DNA of 23,996 nt from Chlamydiota bacterium (GTDB lineage: Bacteria > Chlamydiota > Chlamydiia > Chlamydiales > JAJFMK01). The notes beneath the pieces are model-generated. The model saw only the letters and a program-made list of their open reading frames with translations, was not told the DNA's origin and searched no databases. Of the stretch, positions 1 to 8,210 are shown piece after piece (positions within the stretch are counted from its first letter, which is position 1; every line of letters begins with the position of its first letter). The translations under genes were made by a program, and so were the position numbers. The stretch covers positions 1 to 23,996 of the forward strand of contig JAJFMK010000277.1 of NCBI GenBank assembly GCA_021772215.1, given 5' to 3'.

Positions 1-350
1 GCTAGAAACTCCTCTTTTCCCTCTCTTAAAGAGCCCTTTTCAGCAGGTTTTGGAGCAGGAGCGGGAGCGGAAGGAGCCTCTTTTTCTGCAGGCTTCTCCT
101 CCTTTTTAGCCGGTGCACTCACACCCTCTTCAATCTCACCGATCACCTCACCGATCTTCACTTCCTGATCGACTTTGACATTGAGGGTGAGCTTTCCACC
201 CTTAGTGGCGTAAATCACCTGGTTAACCTTTTCGGTCTCAAGTTCAATCAATTCATCATCGGGGGCGACGACAGAGCCGCTCTCTTTTAAAATTTGTGAC
301 ACGGTGGCCGAAGTGATCGACTCACCCATACTGGGAACTTTTATCTTCAC
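1..350 (-). CDS. sucB: Dihydrolipoyllysine succinyltransferase, E2 of 2-oxoglutarate dehydrogenase (partial, N-terminal part)
   Basis: This is the 5' part of the E2 gene and it runs off the left edge, leaving about 116 codons. E2 carries a lipoyl arm and transfers succinyl from the E1 product to CoA in the TCA cycle. The visible protein starts with a biotinyl/lipoyl domain (residues 1-76) whose hairpin ETEKV puts the lipoylated lysine at K41. An Ala/Pro/Lys/Glu-rich linker typical of the swinging arm follows (about 78-110). The conserved domain start IKVPSMGES favours the GTG at 348-350; an ATG inside the domain (329) would cut off its first strand. The start lies 9 bases after the sucA stop, with a GAGG upstream, so the two are co-translated. 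The catalytic domain is outside the window, so sucB is preferred over other E2 types because of the sucA neighbour. Confidence 0.9.
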   Translation of the reverse strand, partial: MKIKVPSMGESITSATVSQILKESGSVVAPDDELIELETEKVNQVIYATKGGKLTLNVKVDQEVKIGEVIGEIEEGVSAPAKKEEKPAEKEAPSAPAPAPKPAEKGSLREGKEEFL

Positions 351-359
351 CTCTATCCT

Positions 360-2978
360 CTATCCAAAAAGTTGTTCATAGATCTTCGCCTGTTCTTGCT
401 TGTGCAGCGTAAGAGAGCCCACCGCCGGTGAAGCGGAAGATGAACGGCTGATAACCTTTATCTCTCCCCATCTCCAGAGCTGTCTCATATACCACCAGGG
501 GCCCATATTTTGCGGCTCCTCTTGAGCCCAAATGACCTCTTCTGCCCCATACTTCTCCAAAATATCTTCGAGCTCTTTTTCAGGGAAGGGGTAGAGCTCT
601 TCGATGCGCACGAGGGCGATATCGCCGCCCACCTCTTCTCTCTTCTCAAAGAGATCATAAAAGACCTTCCCGCTACAGAGAACCAACTTCTTCACACTTT
701 TCGGCGGCTTTGGGTCGTCTAAAATGGGCAGAAAATGCCCCTCGCTAAATTCCTCTAGCTTGCTTCGGCATAAGGGGTGGCGCAGGAGAACTTTGGGGGT
801 AAAAACGATCAGAGGTTTTTCGATATCGCCTAACACTTGCCGCCTTAAAAGATGGAAGAGCTGCGAGGGCAGCGTCGGGTGACAAACCTGCATGTTCTCT
901 TTACCGCAAAGAGACAAAAAGCGCTCGATGCGCGCTGAAGAGTGCTCAGGGCCCTGCCCCTCATAACCGTGGGGCAAAAGAAGAACGAGCCCATTTCTTT
1001 GGCCCCACTTATCTTCAGAGGTAGAGATATATTGGTCGATCACAACTTGCGCGCCGTTGGCAAAGTCGCCAAACTGCGCCTCCCAGATGACAAGCGCCTC
1101 TTTATATTGGGCGCTATAGCCAAACTCAAAACCAAGCGAGGCAAACTCGGATAGGGGCGAGTTAAAGATCTGAAAAGAGCCCAAGCGACTTAAAGGTAGA
1201 TGCCAGCTACCGGTTATCTGGTCGACTAAAAGCGCCTGGCGATGGCTAAAGGTGCCACGTCCCACATCCTGACCAGCAATCCGCACATGGTGTCCCTCAT
1301 CTAGAAGCGTCGCATAGGCAAGCGTCTCTCCCATACCCCAATCGATTGACCCTGTTGTCACCATATTGACACGCTCTTGATAGAGCTGCGAAATCTTTTT
1401 ATGTGCATTAAAATCGGGCGGAATTTCGGCAAGCTTCTGGGCGAGCCCAATCAAGGCATCTTCTGAGACGGCAGTTTTGACTTCACGATTACATTTGGGA
1501 AGCTCTGGAGATTGGTCATCTACCTGTTTGGCTGCTTCATGCGCCTCATCTAAAGAGGCGCGAAACTCATCTTCGAGCTCTTGGGCAAGCTTCTCTTCTA
1601 GATGGCCCTCAACAATCAGATGTGAGCGATAGATCTGGCGAGGGCTCTTCTTGCTTCGAATTTTTTGGTACTCTAGAGGCTGCGTAAAAGAGGGTTCATC
1701 ACTCTCATTGTGGCCATACTTTCGATAGCAGACGAGGTCGATAAAGACGTCGATAGAAAAACGTTGACGAAGCTCGGCCGCAAGCCTAGCCACAAAGCAG
1801 GCCGCTTCAGGATCTTCCGCATTGACATGGAATATGGGAGCTCCAAAAGTTTTGGCAACATCAGTGCAGTAGGTAGTGGAGCGCCCCTCTTGAGGTAGCG
1901 TTGTGAAACCGATCTCGTTGTTGATCACCACATGAAGGGTTCCACCTGTCTGATAACCTGGCAGGCGACAGAACTGCATCGTCTCGTAGACTACACCTTG
2001 GCCTGCAAGGCTTGCGTCGCCATGGATTAAAATTGGCACTGCTTTTGATACGCTATCAAGCTTCTCTTGGCGCGCTCTTACCTTTCCCAAAATAACGGGG
2101 CCTACGGATTCGAGGTGGCTTGGATTAGAGGCGACAATCACCTCGATATCTTTGCCGGAATTACTCTTCACTTTCGAGTAGAAGCCTTTATGATACTTCA
2201 CATCGCCACTCCCCTCACCCATCCTGGGGATATAGCCCTCCTTGAACTCACTAAAGACATCCCTATATGTTTTACCTAGGATGTTACAGAGAACATTGAG
2301 GCGCCCGCGGTGCGACATACCGATCCAAAACTCATCGCCACCAAGATCTGCCCCCTCATCAATTAAAAAGCTAAGAAGAGGCAGGAGCGTCTCGCCTCCC
2401 TCTAGTGAAAAGCGCTTTTGACCGGGATATCTTGTATGTAAAAAGGTCTCGAAGAGCTCTGAGCGGTTGAGATGGTGCAGAATCTCCCGTTTTGTCTCGA
2501 CGCTGATCAGCGGATGGAATCCTTGAGCCTCAATGCGGCTTCGTAGCCACTCCTCCACCTCAGGCTCCACAAGTCCCACATATTCGACTCCCACTGAGCC
2601 GCAGTAGATGGTTTCGAGTCGTTCTATCAGATCACTTAAGGGCGCTTGCGACTCTGGGAGAAGCCCAAAGGTTGGGCAGCTCTTTGACAGATCAATCTCT
2701 TGGAAGCCGGCGAGCTGCCGAGGGGTCTCCATAAGAGGGCTGTGAATTGGGCTGCTCTTCGCCTTTAGATGACCATAGAGTCGATACGCTTCAATGAGGC
2801 GAAGGGAGCGCACCGACGGCTCATCTGCCTTAACGCCATTTGGAAAGCGTGAAAAAATTTGATCCCAAGAGGTGGCGACACTTTTAGAGTCCTTTCGCCA
2901 TCTCTCATGGAGCTCATCGACATAGGCGAGATTGCCAAAACCAACCTCTTTAAGAGTAAAGCTATTCGGAGAGCTCAA
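360..2978 (-). CDS. sucA: 2-oxoglutarate dehydrogenase E1 component
   Basis: Thiamine-diphosphate-dependent E1 decarboxylates 2-oxoglutarate and succinylates the E2 lipoyl group in the cytosolic TCA-cycle complex. The 872-aa protein is a little shorter than E. coli SucA (about 930). It has an N-terminal E2-docking helix region (1-45), KRFSLEG (188-194), GMSHRGRLNVL (220-230), and the ThDP/Mg motif GDASLAGQG (320-328) through NNEIGFTT (353-360). The transketolase-like pyrimidine and C-terminal domains follow. No ATG exists near the N-terminus. The start is a TTG (2976-2978) four bases after a perfect AGGAGG, and both lie inside the last codons of the upstream SDR gene (17-base overlap), which points to translational coupling. 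sucB follows directly. Function is secure; only the TTG start is inferred. Confidence 0.97.
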   Translation of the reverse strand: MSSPNSFTLKEVGFGNLAYVDELHERWRKDSKSVATSWDQIFSRFPNGVKADEPSVRSLRLIEAYRLYGHLKAKSSPIHSPLMETPRQLAGFQEIDLSKSCPTFGLLPESQAPLSDLIERLETIYCGSVGVEYVGLVEPEVEEWLRSRIEAQGFHPLISVETKREILHHLNRSELFETFLHTRYPGQKRFSLEGGETLLPLLSFLIDEGADLGGDEFWIGMSHRGRLNVLCNILGKTYRDVFSEFKEGYIPRMGEGSGDVKYHKGFYSKVKSNSGKDIEVIVASNPSHLESVGPVILGKVRARQEKLDSVSKAVPILIHGDASLAGQGVVYETMQFCRLPGYQTGGTLHVVINNEIGFTTLPQEGRSTTYCTDVAKTFGAPIFHVNAEDPEAACFVARLAAELRQRFSIDVFIDLVCYRKYGHNESDEPSFTQPLEYQKIRSKKSPRQIYRSHLIVEGHLEEKLAQELEDEFRASLDEAHEAAKQVDDQSPELPKCNREVKTAVSEDALIGLAQKLAEIPPDFNAHKKISQLYQERVNMVTTGSIDWGMGETLAYATLLDEGHHVRIAGQDVGRGTFSHRQALLVDQITGSWHLPLSRLGSFQIFNSPLSEFASLGFEFGYSAQYKEALVIWEAQFGDFANGAQVVIDQYISTSEDKWGQRNGLVLLLPHGYEGQGPEHSSARIERFLSLCGKENMQVCHPTLPSQLFHLLRRQVLGDIEKPLIVFTPKVLLRHPLCRSKLEEFSEGHFLPILDDPKPPKSVKKLVLCSGKVFYDLFEKREEVGGDIALVRIEELYPFPEKELEDILEKYGAEEVIWAQEEPQNMGPWWYMRQLWRWGEIKVISRSSSASPAVGSLTLHKQEQAKIYEQLFG

Positions 2979-3855
2979 TGAGCCTCCTCAGCGCCTCTTC
3001 TAAGGATTCATATTTAAACTGATACCCCGAGTCAATCAACGCCTTAGGAAGTGTGCGCACACTTGAGAGAAGAAGCTCCTCGGCCATCTCTCCTAAAAGC
3101 CCTTTCGCTGCCGCGGCAGGGAGTGGAAAAAAGGCGGGTCTCTTTAAAACTTTAGATAGTGCTTTGGTAAATGCCGCATTGGTCACCGGCTCTTTTGCCA
3201 CTATATTGATCGGCCCTGCCAGCTCCTTGTCTACTATATGATCAAAAATTGGGGGAATCTCATCGAGAGCAATCCAACTCATCCACTGCTTTCCTGAGCC
3301 AATGCGCCCTCCAAGTCCTAGCTTAAACGGCTGAAGCATCTTCTCTAATGCGCCCCCAGTTGTCGAAAGAACCACACCGAAACGGGCAAAAGCGATTTTC
3401 ACACCTCGATCGTTTTTGGCCGCCGACTCCCACTGCCTGCAGACACTAGCTAAAAATCCCTTACCTGAAGAGCTGCTCTCGTCAAGCTCCTCATCGCCGC
3501 GGCTACCATAAGTGCCAATGGCTGAAGCTTGGATCCACATTTTGGGCGGCTGCGCCATTTTTGAGACGGTTTCGCTGATGAGCTTCGTTGAAACGACACG
3601 ACTATCTAGTATCCGCTTTTTCTTCTCTTCATTCCAACGCCCTGTAGAGATATTCTCGCCCGCTAAATTAACGAACAGGTCGACCCCCTCCAGCGCCTCG
3701 GGAGCCAAAATACCCTCACTGGGACTCCAAAAGAACTGCCCCGGTTTAAGCGGCTCTTTAGAACGCGACGCAACCAAAACTTCATGTGCTAAACTCCAGA
3801 CCTCTTTTAGATGGGATCCAATCATCCCTGAGGCACCAAATATCGCGATTTTCAT
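2962..3855 (-). CDS. TIGR01777/YfcH-like SDR-family epimerase
   Basis: This 297-aa protein belongs to the atypical short-chain dehydrogenase family called YfcH or SDR39U1 (TIGR01777), annotated as NAD(P)-dependent sugar-nucleotide epimerases; the real substrate is unknown. The N-terminal Rossmann motif GASGMIG (residues 7-13) binds the dinucleotide. The family signature NLAGENI with a nearby GRW (about 87-100) and the QASAIGTYG segment are present. Length is normal. The ATG at 3855 follows an AGGAG about 7 bases upstream. It is the first gene of a three-gene operon and its 3' end contains the ribosome binding site and TTG start of sucA. The link to the TCA-cycle genes is positional only. Confidence 0.85.
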   Translation of the reverse strand: MKIAIFGASGMIGSHLKEVWSLAHEVLVASRSKEPLKPGQFFWSPSEGILAPEALEGVDLFVNLAGENISTGRWNEEKKKRILDSRVVSTKLISETVSKMAQPPKMWIQASAIGTYGSRGDEELDESSSSGKGFLASVCRQWESAAKNDRGVKIAFARFGVVLSTTGGALEKMLQPFKLGLGGRIGSGKQWMSWIALDEIPPIFDHIVDKELAGPINIVAKEPVTNAAFTKALSKVLKRPAFFPLPAAAAKGLLGEMAEELLLSSVRTLPKALIDSGYQFKYESLEEALRRLIELSE

Positions 3856-3949
3856 TTCAAAGCTCCTGTAATAGTGATCCTTAATCTATATCTATAATGA
3901 GACTCAATTGCAAATATATCCTCCCATTGGTTAGAATGGATACGAAAAA
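3856..3949. promoter_or_regulatory. Divergent promoter region between the SDR gene and gatC
   Basis: This 94-base gap separates divergent operons. On the plus strand a perfect TATAAT (3893-3898) would give a leader of about 45 bases for gatC. A second candidate, TTGCAA (3908-3913), 18 bases, TAGAAT (3932-3937), would give an almost leaderless gatC mRNA. On the minus strand TATAGAT-like repeats overlap the TATAAT, so the two directions may share or compete for the same A+T-rich core. No strong Shine-Dalgarno precedes gatC, which slightly favours the downstream pair. Assignments come from hexamer matching by eye. Confidence 0.4.
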
Positions 3950-4243
3950 ATGAGCAATTTAGACCCAGAAACAGTTCCCTATCTCGCCTCTTTAAGCCGC
4001 ATTGCCCTGGATGAGGAAGAGACGTCGAGCCTTCATGAGGATCTGTTAAAAATATTAGAATTAATGGACTCTCTACAGGAGATCGATACAGAGGGGGTGG
4101 AGCCAACGCTACACGTCTTCCCTGACCTCGTAAATGTGGATAGAGAAGATGAGGTTGGCGAAACGCTTGATCGCAAAACCTTCCTTGACAACTCCCCGAA
4201 CCACACCTCTGCGATGGTGCGCGTACCCACCATCCTCGCTTAA
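3950..4243 (+). CDS. gatC: Asp-tRNA(Asn)/Glu-tRNA(Gln) amidotransferase subunit C
   Basis: GatC is the small subunit of the tRNA-dependent amidotransferase that converts misacylated Glu-tRNA(Gln) and/or Asp-tRNA(Asn) to the correct amides, and it stabilises the GatA-GatB pair. The 97-aa protein has the family pattern: an N-terminal helix region with VPYLASLSRIALDEEE (residues 6-21), a helix with a LMDSL-type segment, and a C-terminal tail that wraps GatA. It is the first gene of gatCAB and gatA begins 13 bases after its stop. Length is normal. Confidence 0.95.
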   Translation: MSNLDPETVPYLASLSRIALDEEETSSLHEDLLKILELMDSLQEIDTEGVEPTLHVFPDLVNVDREDEVGETLDRKTFLDNSPNHTSAMVRVPTILA

Positions 4244-4256
4244 ATTTTGAGGATAC

Positions 4257-5711
4257 ATGCATCAACTAACAGCCAATGAAATTAGAAAAAAGTTTGTAGA
4301 GAAAGAGGTCAGCGCTGAAGAGATCACCCGATATTTTTTAGAGCACATTGATAAGATCGACCACAAAGTGGGCGCCTTTCTCACTCTCTTTCCCGAACAG
4401 GCACTCAAAAGAGCCAAGGAGCTCGACACTAAACGAGACGCTGGCCAACATCTCGGCCGTCTTGCAGCTGTACCCGTGGCGATCAAAGATAATATCCATA
4501 TTGAAGGAGAGATCACAAGCTGCGGATCCAAATTTTTGACCAACTACCGAGCCCCTTTTAACGCCACAGCGACGGAGCGTCTATTGGCAGAAGATGCGAT
4601 TTTGATCGGCAAGACCAATCTCGATGAGTTTGCGATGGGCTCTTCAACAGAAAATTCCGCCCTTTTGGAGACAAGAAATCCCTGGAACCTCGACTGCGTT
4701 CCTGGCGGCTCGTCCGGCGGCTCTGCGGCTGCCGTCGCCGCGCGCCTTGTGCCGATAGCGTTAGGTAGCGACACAGGAGGCTCAATTCGTCAGCCCGGCT
4801 CTTTTTGCGGTGTTGTGGGCTACAAGCCCACCTACGGCGCCGTCTCCAGATATGGCCTTGTCGCCTTCGGCTCCTCACTAGACCAGATTGGACCCTTAAC
4901 AAACAGCGTCGACGATGCAATCACCACTATGGAGATCATCTCGGGGCCCTGCCAAAAAGACTCCACTTCACTACCAAAAAAGCTAGAGGGTTTGTCTGAT
5001 CCGCTCCCCTCGCCCTTAACAATTGGGGTACCGTGGAAGTTTTTGGAACAGCTAAATAGTGAGACACGTGAGATCTTTGAAAAGAGCCTTGAGATCTTCA
5101 AAGAGAGAGGCGCTAAAATCATCGATGTAAACCTCGATATCTTAAGTTCATCTTTGGCCGTCTACTATATCTTGGCGACAGCTGAGGCCTCCACAAACCT
5201 GGCTAGATTCGACGGCGTGCGCTACGGCAGACGCTCTGAAAAGGCAGAGACTCTCAGCGAGCTCTATAACTTTTCCAGAACAGAGGGGTTTGGCCCTGAA
5301 GTTAAAAGACGTATCATGCTGGGCACCTTTGTCCTCTCCAGCGGCTATCAGGACTCCTACTACAGAAAGGCACAGAAGGTGCGCACCAAAATTATTGAAG
5401 CCTACAAAGAGGCTTTTAAAGCATGCGATATCATCGCCACCCCTGTCGCCCCAACGGGCGCCTTTGAGCTTGGCGAGATTCGCGACCCTGTCCAGATGTA
5501 TCTCGCAGATATCTATACCATCGGCTGCAATCTAAGCGGCGTACCCGCGGTGAGCGTCCCGGCCGGCTTCACAAGTGAAAAGAAGCCAATGGGGCTGCAG
5601 ATCATAGGGCCTCAACTTTGCGATGGCCGCGTTTTGGCGGCGGCAAAGTTTTTTGAAGAGCAGCTAAACCTCAACCCCAAAATGCCCGAATGGATATGCC
5701 ACAATGGATAA
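4257..5711 (+). CDS. gatA: Asp-tRNA(Asn)/Glu-tRNA(Gln) amidotransferase subunit A (glutaminase)
   Basis: GatA hydrolyses glutamine and passes ammonia to the GatB active site. The 484-aa protein is a full-length amidase-signature enzyme. The Ser-cisSer-Lys triad is visible as K77 (VAIKDNI), S152 (GGSSGGS) and S176 (DTGGSIRQP). The stretch YKPTYGAVSRYGLVAFGSS typical of GatA follows. The ATG at 4257 has a GAGGA 5-8 bases upstream. The gene overlaps gatB by 8 bases, so A and B are probably made in equal amounts by coupled translation. Presence of gatCAB implies that the organism uses the indirect route to Gln-tRNA and/or Asn-tRNA. Confidence 0.97.
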   Translation: MHQLTANEIRKKFVEKEVSAEEITRYFLEHIDKIDHKVGAFLTLFPEQALKRAKELDTKRDAGQHLGRLAAVPVAIKDNIHIEGEITSCGSKFLTNYRAPFNATATERLLAEDAILIGKTNLDEFAMGSSTENSALLETRNPWNLDCVPGGSSGGSAAAVAARLVPIALGSDTGGSIRQPGSFCGVVGYKPTYGAVSRYGLVAFGSSLDQIGPLTNSVDDAITTMEIISGPCQKDSTSLPKKLEGLSDPLPSPLTIGVPWKFLEQLNSETREIFEKSLEIFKERGAKIIDVNLDILSSSLAVYYILATAEASTNLARFDGVRYGRRSEKAETLSELYNFSRTEGFGPEVKRRIMLGTFVLSSGYQDSYYRKAQKVRTKIIEAYKEAFKACDIIATPVAPTGAFELGEIRDPVQMYLADIYTIGCNLSGVPAVSVPAGFTSEKKPMGLQIIGPQLCDGRVLAAAKFFEEQLNLNPKMPEWICHNG

Positions 5712-7179
5712 GCTAACTAAAGATGACTTTGAGGTGATCATTGGTCTGGAGATCCACACCGAACTCAATACTAAATCCAAACTCTTCAGTCCCGCCCCAA
5801 ACCGATTTGGCGATGAGCCAAACAGCAATATCTCCCACGTCTGCACCGGACAGCCCGGCGCTCTTCCCGTACTTAACCGCGAAGCGATCCAAAAAGCTGT
5901 TCAGTTTGGCTGCGCCATCGGCGCCGAGGTTCAGCTAACGAGCAGCTTCGACCGCAAATCCTACTTCTACCCCGACAGCCCCAGAAACTTCCAGATCACG
6001 CAGTTTTACCATCCGATCATCAAAGGAGGACGTGTCGTTGCCGAAGTGGGAGGTGAGGAGATGGAATTTTCGGTGAGCAGCGCCCACCTCGAAGATGATG
6101 CGGGGATGTTAAAGCACTTCAGCTCCTTTGCCGGAGTCGACTACAACCGCGCTGGTGTTCCCCTTCTTGAGATTGTCTCTGAAGCGTGCATGCGCTCTCC
6201 CAAGCAGGCCTCCGCCTACGCTATGGCAGTCAAAGCCATCCTACAGTATATCGACGCCTCCGACTGTAACATGGAAGAGGGCTCTTTAAGAATCGACGTC
6301 AACGTCTCTGTGCGGCCTAAAGGTGAAGAGGGCTTGCGCAACAAGGTTGAGATCAAGAATATGAACTCCTTTAGCAATATGGAGCTCGCCCTAGCCTCGG
6401 AGATCAAAAGGCAGATCAGCGCCTACCTCGCGAACCCGGACAAGCCGCACAAAGAGGTAATCCAGCAGTCGACGTTTCGCTTTAACCCTGAAACAGGTGA
6501 AACGGTCATGATGCGTCGCAAAGAGATGGCCGATGACTACCGCTACTTCCCCGAACCGGACCTCGTCCCTATCGTCTTAACAAAATCTTATGTCGATGAG
6601 ATCAATTCAACACTACCGGAGCTACCTCTTCAAAGAAGAAAGCGCTATGTTAGCGAGCTGGGGCTTTCACAAGATAACGCCTTTATTCTTGTGAGCGACA
6701 AACCTCTCGCTGACTACTTTGACGAGGTTTTAAAAGGGACAAAAAATGCCAAAGCAGCCTGCAACTGGCTCATAGGTGAGTTCCCCGGCCGTTTCCGTGA
6801 AACTTCTGAAAGTCTCGTCACTTCAGGAATTACCCCTAAGCATGTGGCGGAGCTGATAGAGCTTATCGACTCTGGCCAGATTACAGGACGCATTGCAAAG
6901 AGTGTCGCTGATGACATGGTAACCAACAGATCCGCCTCCGCTAAGGAGATCGTCGACGCCAACCCCTCCTACCGTCCCGTCAGCGACCTCGCCCTGATCC
7001 GCCCCATCTGTGAAGAGGTTGTTAATAATAACCCCGACTCCATCCAAGACTACCTCAGCGGCCGCAAGAAGGCATTCGCCTTTTTAGTGGGGCAGGTGAT
7101 GAAGGCGACCAAAGGGCAAGCCTCGCCTGATCTGGTTAATAAGCTTTTAATTGAGTTAATTGAGACAAAGAACGGATAA
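5704..7179 (+). CDS. gatB: Asp-tRNA(Asn)/Glu-tRNA(Gln) amidotransferase subunit B
   Basis: GatB phosphorylates the misacylated tRNA carboxyl group with ATP and completes amidation with ammonia from GatA. The 491-aa protein has the catalytic cradle motifs GLEIHTELN (14-22), CTGQPGALPVLN (47-58), FDRKSYFYPD (82-91) and DYNRAGVPLLEIV (146-158). The helical and YqeY-like tail that contacts tRNA occupies roughly the last 150 residues. The length equals that of well-known GatB proteins. The start overlaps the gatA stop by 8 bases. A small membrane-protein gene begins right after its stop. Confidence 0.97.
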   Translation: MDKLTKDDFEVIIGLEIHTELNTKSKLFSPAPNRFGDEPNSNISHVCTGQPGALPVLNREAIQKAVQFGCAIGAEVQLTSSFDRKSYFYPDSPRNFQITQFYHPIIKGGRVVAEVGGEEMEFSVSSAHLEDDAGMLKHFSSFAGVDYNRAGVPLLEIVSEACMRSPKQASAYAMAVKAILQYIDASDCNMEEGSLRIDVNVSVRPKGEEGLRNKVEIKNMNSFSNMELALASEIKRQISAYLANPDKPHKEVIQQSTFRFNPETGETVMMRRKEMADDYRYFPEPDLVPIVLTKSYVDEINSTLPELPLQRRKRYVSELGLSQDNAFILVSDKPLADYFDEVLKGTKNAKAACNWLIGEFPGRFRETSESLVTSGITPKHVAELIELIDSGQITGRIAKSVADDMVTNRSASAKEIVDANPSYRPVSDLALIRPICEEVVNNNPDSIQDYLSGRKKAFAFLVGQVMKATKGQASPDLVNKLLIELIETKNG

Positions 7180-7180
7180 A

Positions 7181-7567
7181 ATGTGTAACTGTATTACAGA
7201 TCTAGACCAGGCGATGGGACGTACTGTGGCCGCCACCTTTGGACTTTTCAGACCCCTTGTGGAGACCTATGAAGAGAATATTAACTTAATCAATACAGTC
7301 GCTGTTGGTGTCTTTCTCTTTTCAGCGATGACCTGGCGCTATAGACCTTTTGTTATTGCTGCTGCTGTTTCTTATGTTCATGCTAAGGGCTACTCCTCTT
7401 GCATCAATGAGTGTGTCAAAGGAATCGAATATATCTTTAGCTCTGAAAAGAGCAAAACGTTAGCAATTCTCCTTTTTGCCACTGCGAATGTCTACATCCC
7501 TCAAACTCTACCCTTCGCCTCTGGATGGTTGACAGGCAACCTGTTAGCTCACTCCAAACCTGAATAA
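7181..7567 (+). CDS. Small membrane protein of unknown function (double hydrophobic hairpin, no. 1)
   Basis: I do not recognise this 128-aa protein by sequence. It has a short polar N-terminus (1-35) with a Cys pair (C2, C4), a first hydrophobic hairpin (about 37-67, turn WRYRP), a polar linker (68-91), and a second hydrophobic hairpin (about 92-123, turn near YIPQ). The same plan appears in the two other small proteins at 7736 and 8809. Closely spaced paired hydrophobic segments without a signal peptide resemble chlamydial inclusion-membrane (Inc) proteins; that is an inference. The ATG at 7181 is one base after the gatB stop with a weak GGA upstream. An in-frame ATG at 7160 inside gatB is the alternative start (135 aa). 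It may be expressed as the last gene of the gat operon. Confidence 0.65.
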   Translation: MCNCITDLDQAMGRTVAATFGLFRPLVETYEENINLINTVAVGVFLFSAMTWRYRPFVIAAAVSYVHAKGYSSCINECVKGIEYIFSSEKSKTLAILLFATANVYIPQTLPFASGWLTGNLLAHSKPE

Positions 7568-7735
7568 CTGATTGCAGATTATCTTTACACATTGCTACAA
7601 TGCGATTGTTAGGTCTAGCGGGCCAAGAGTTTCAGGCTGCTAGAGAAAAAAGTTTCAATTGTAAAGGTAGAGTATTCTCTAACATTGAAGAGAATGTCAT
7701 CTTTGAAAAGATAAGTTAGGAGAAAAGGAGTAGAG
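7568..7735 (+). promoter_or_regulatory. Promoter and structured leader of the 7736 gene
   Basis: A plausible promoter is TTGCAG (7572-7577), 18 bases, TACAAT (7596-7601), which would give a leader of roughly 125 bases. The leader contains a perfect 7-bp hairpin (ATTCTCT 7674-7680 with AGAGAAT 7689-7695, 8-base loop) and a second short one (ATCTTT-GA-AAAGAT, 7699-7712). It ends in AAGGAG (7725-7730) five bases before the ATG, the strongest ribosome binding site in the window. The hairpins are directly visible; a regulatory role is inference. Confidence 0.4.
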
Positions 7736-8209
7736 ATGAGTGAAATAAATTTTCCGGTTCCAGGACCAGTTAACTATTTAAATAGTAAAATTGATGAATA
7801 TGGTGGCATGGCCGCTGGATATGCTGCACAAGCAGGTCAAGCTGTCAATGGCTTCATCGAAGAGGAGTCAACTCGCGTCAAAGTTGAGTGGGCTGCTGCC
7901 GCTGTATTGACAGTTTTTGCATTAAGTAAAGCGCCAAAAATCTTTCTTACAGGAGCACTTACCGCTGCAGTTATCGTAACAGGCGTGCTTCCATCGCTTA
8001 ATAAGGTCAATGAGATTTTCAAACAGTTTGTTGACAATGCGCTTAGAGATACAACATGGAGTAAGAACATTATCCTCGCAGGAGCTGCTCTTTCAGCCTA
8101 CTTACTGGCCCCAGGATCTTTAAGAAATGCCGTCTACTACGGTGTAGGATATGCCGCTGGCGCTGTAGCAGCTAAGGCGTCAGATGTGACCTTCAACATG
8201 GGTCGTTAA
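7736..8209 (+). CDS. Small Ala/Gly-rich membrane protein of unknown function (double hydrophobic hairpin, no. 2)
   Basis: This 157-aa protein is not recognised. Residues 1-50 are polar to amphipathic with an Ala/Gly stretch (24-37). A hydrophobic hairpin follows (51-65 and 68-86, turn SKAPK), then a charged linker (87-110) and a second hairpin (111-126 and 131-147, turn APGSLR). The layout matches the neighbours at 7181 and 8809 more than the sequence does. An optimal AAGGAG with five-base spacing suggests strong translation. It ends one base from the stop of the convergent SycD-like chaperone gene. A secreted inclusion- or vacuole-membrane protein is a reasonable guess; an ordinary inner-membrane protein is not excluded. 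Confidence 0.7.
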   Translation: MSEINFPVPGPVNYLNSKIDEYGGMAAGYAAQAGQAVNGFIEEESTRVKVEWAAAAVLTVFALSKAPKIFLTGALTAAVIVTGVLPSLNKVNEIFKQFVDNALRDTTWSKNIILAGAALSAYLLAPGSLRNAVYYGVGYAAGAVAAKASDVTFNMGR

Positions 8210-8210
8210 T

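Noticed and set aside
3852..4265. 137-codon minus-strand frame opposite gatC
   Set aside because: Antisense to gatC, no start signal and low-complexity composition.
4558..4920. 120-codon minus-strand frame within gatA
   Set aside because: Very Arg-rich composition typical of a shadow frame; gatA is conserved over the whole stretch.
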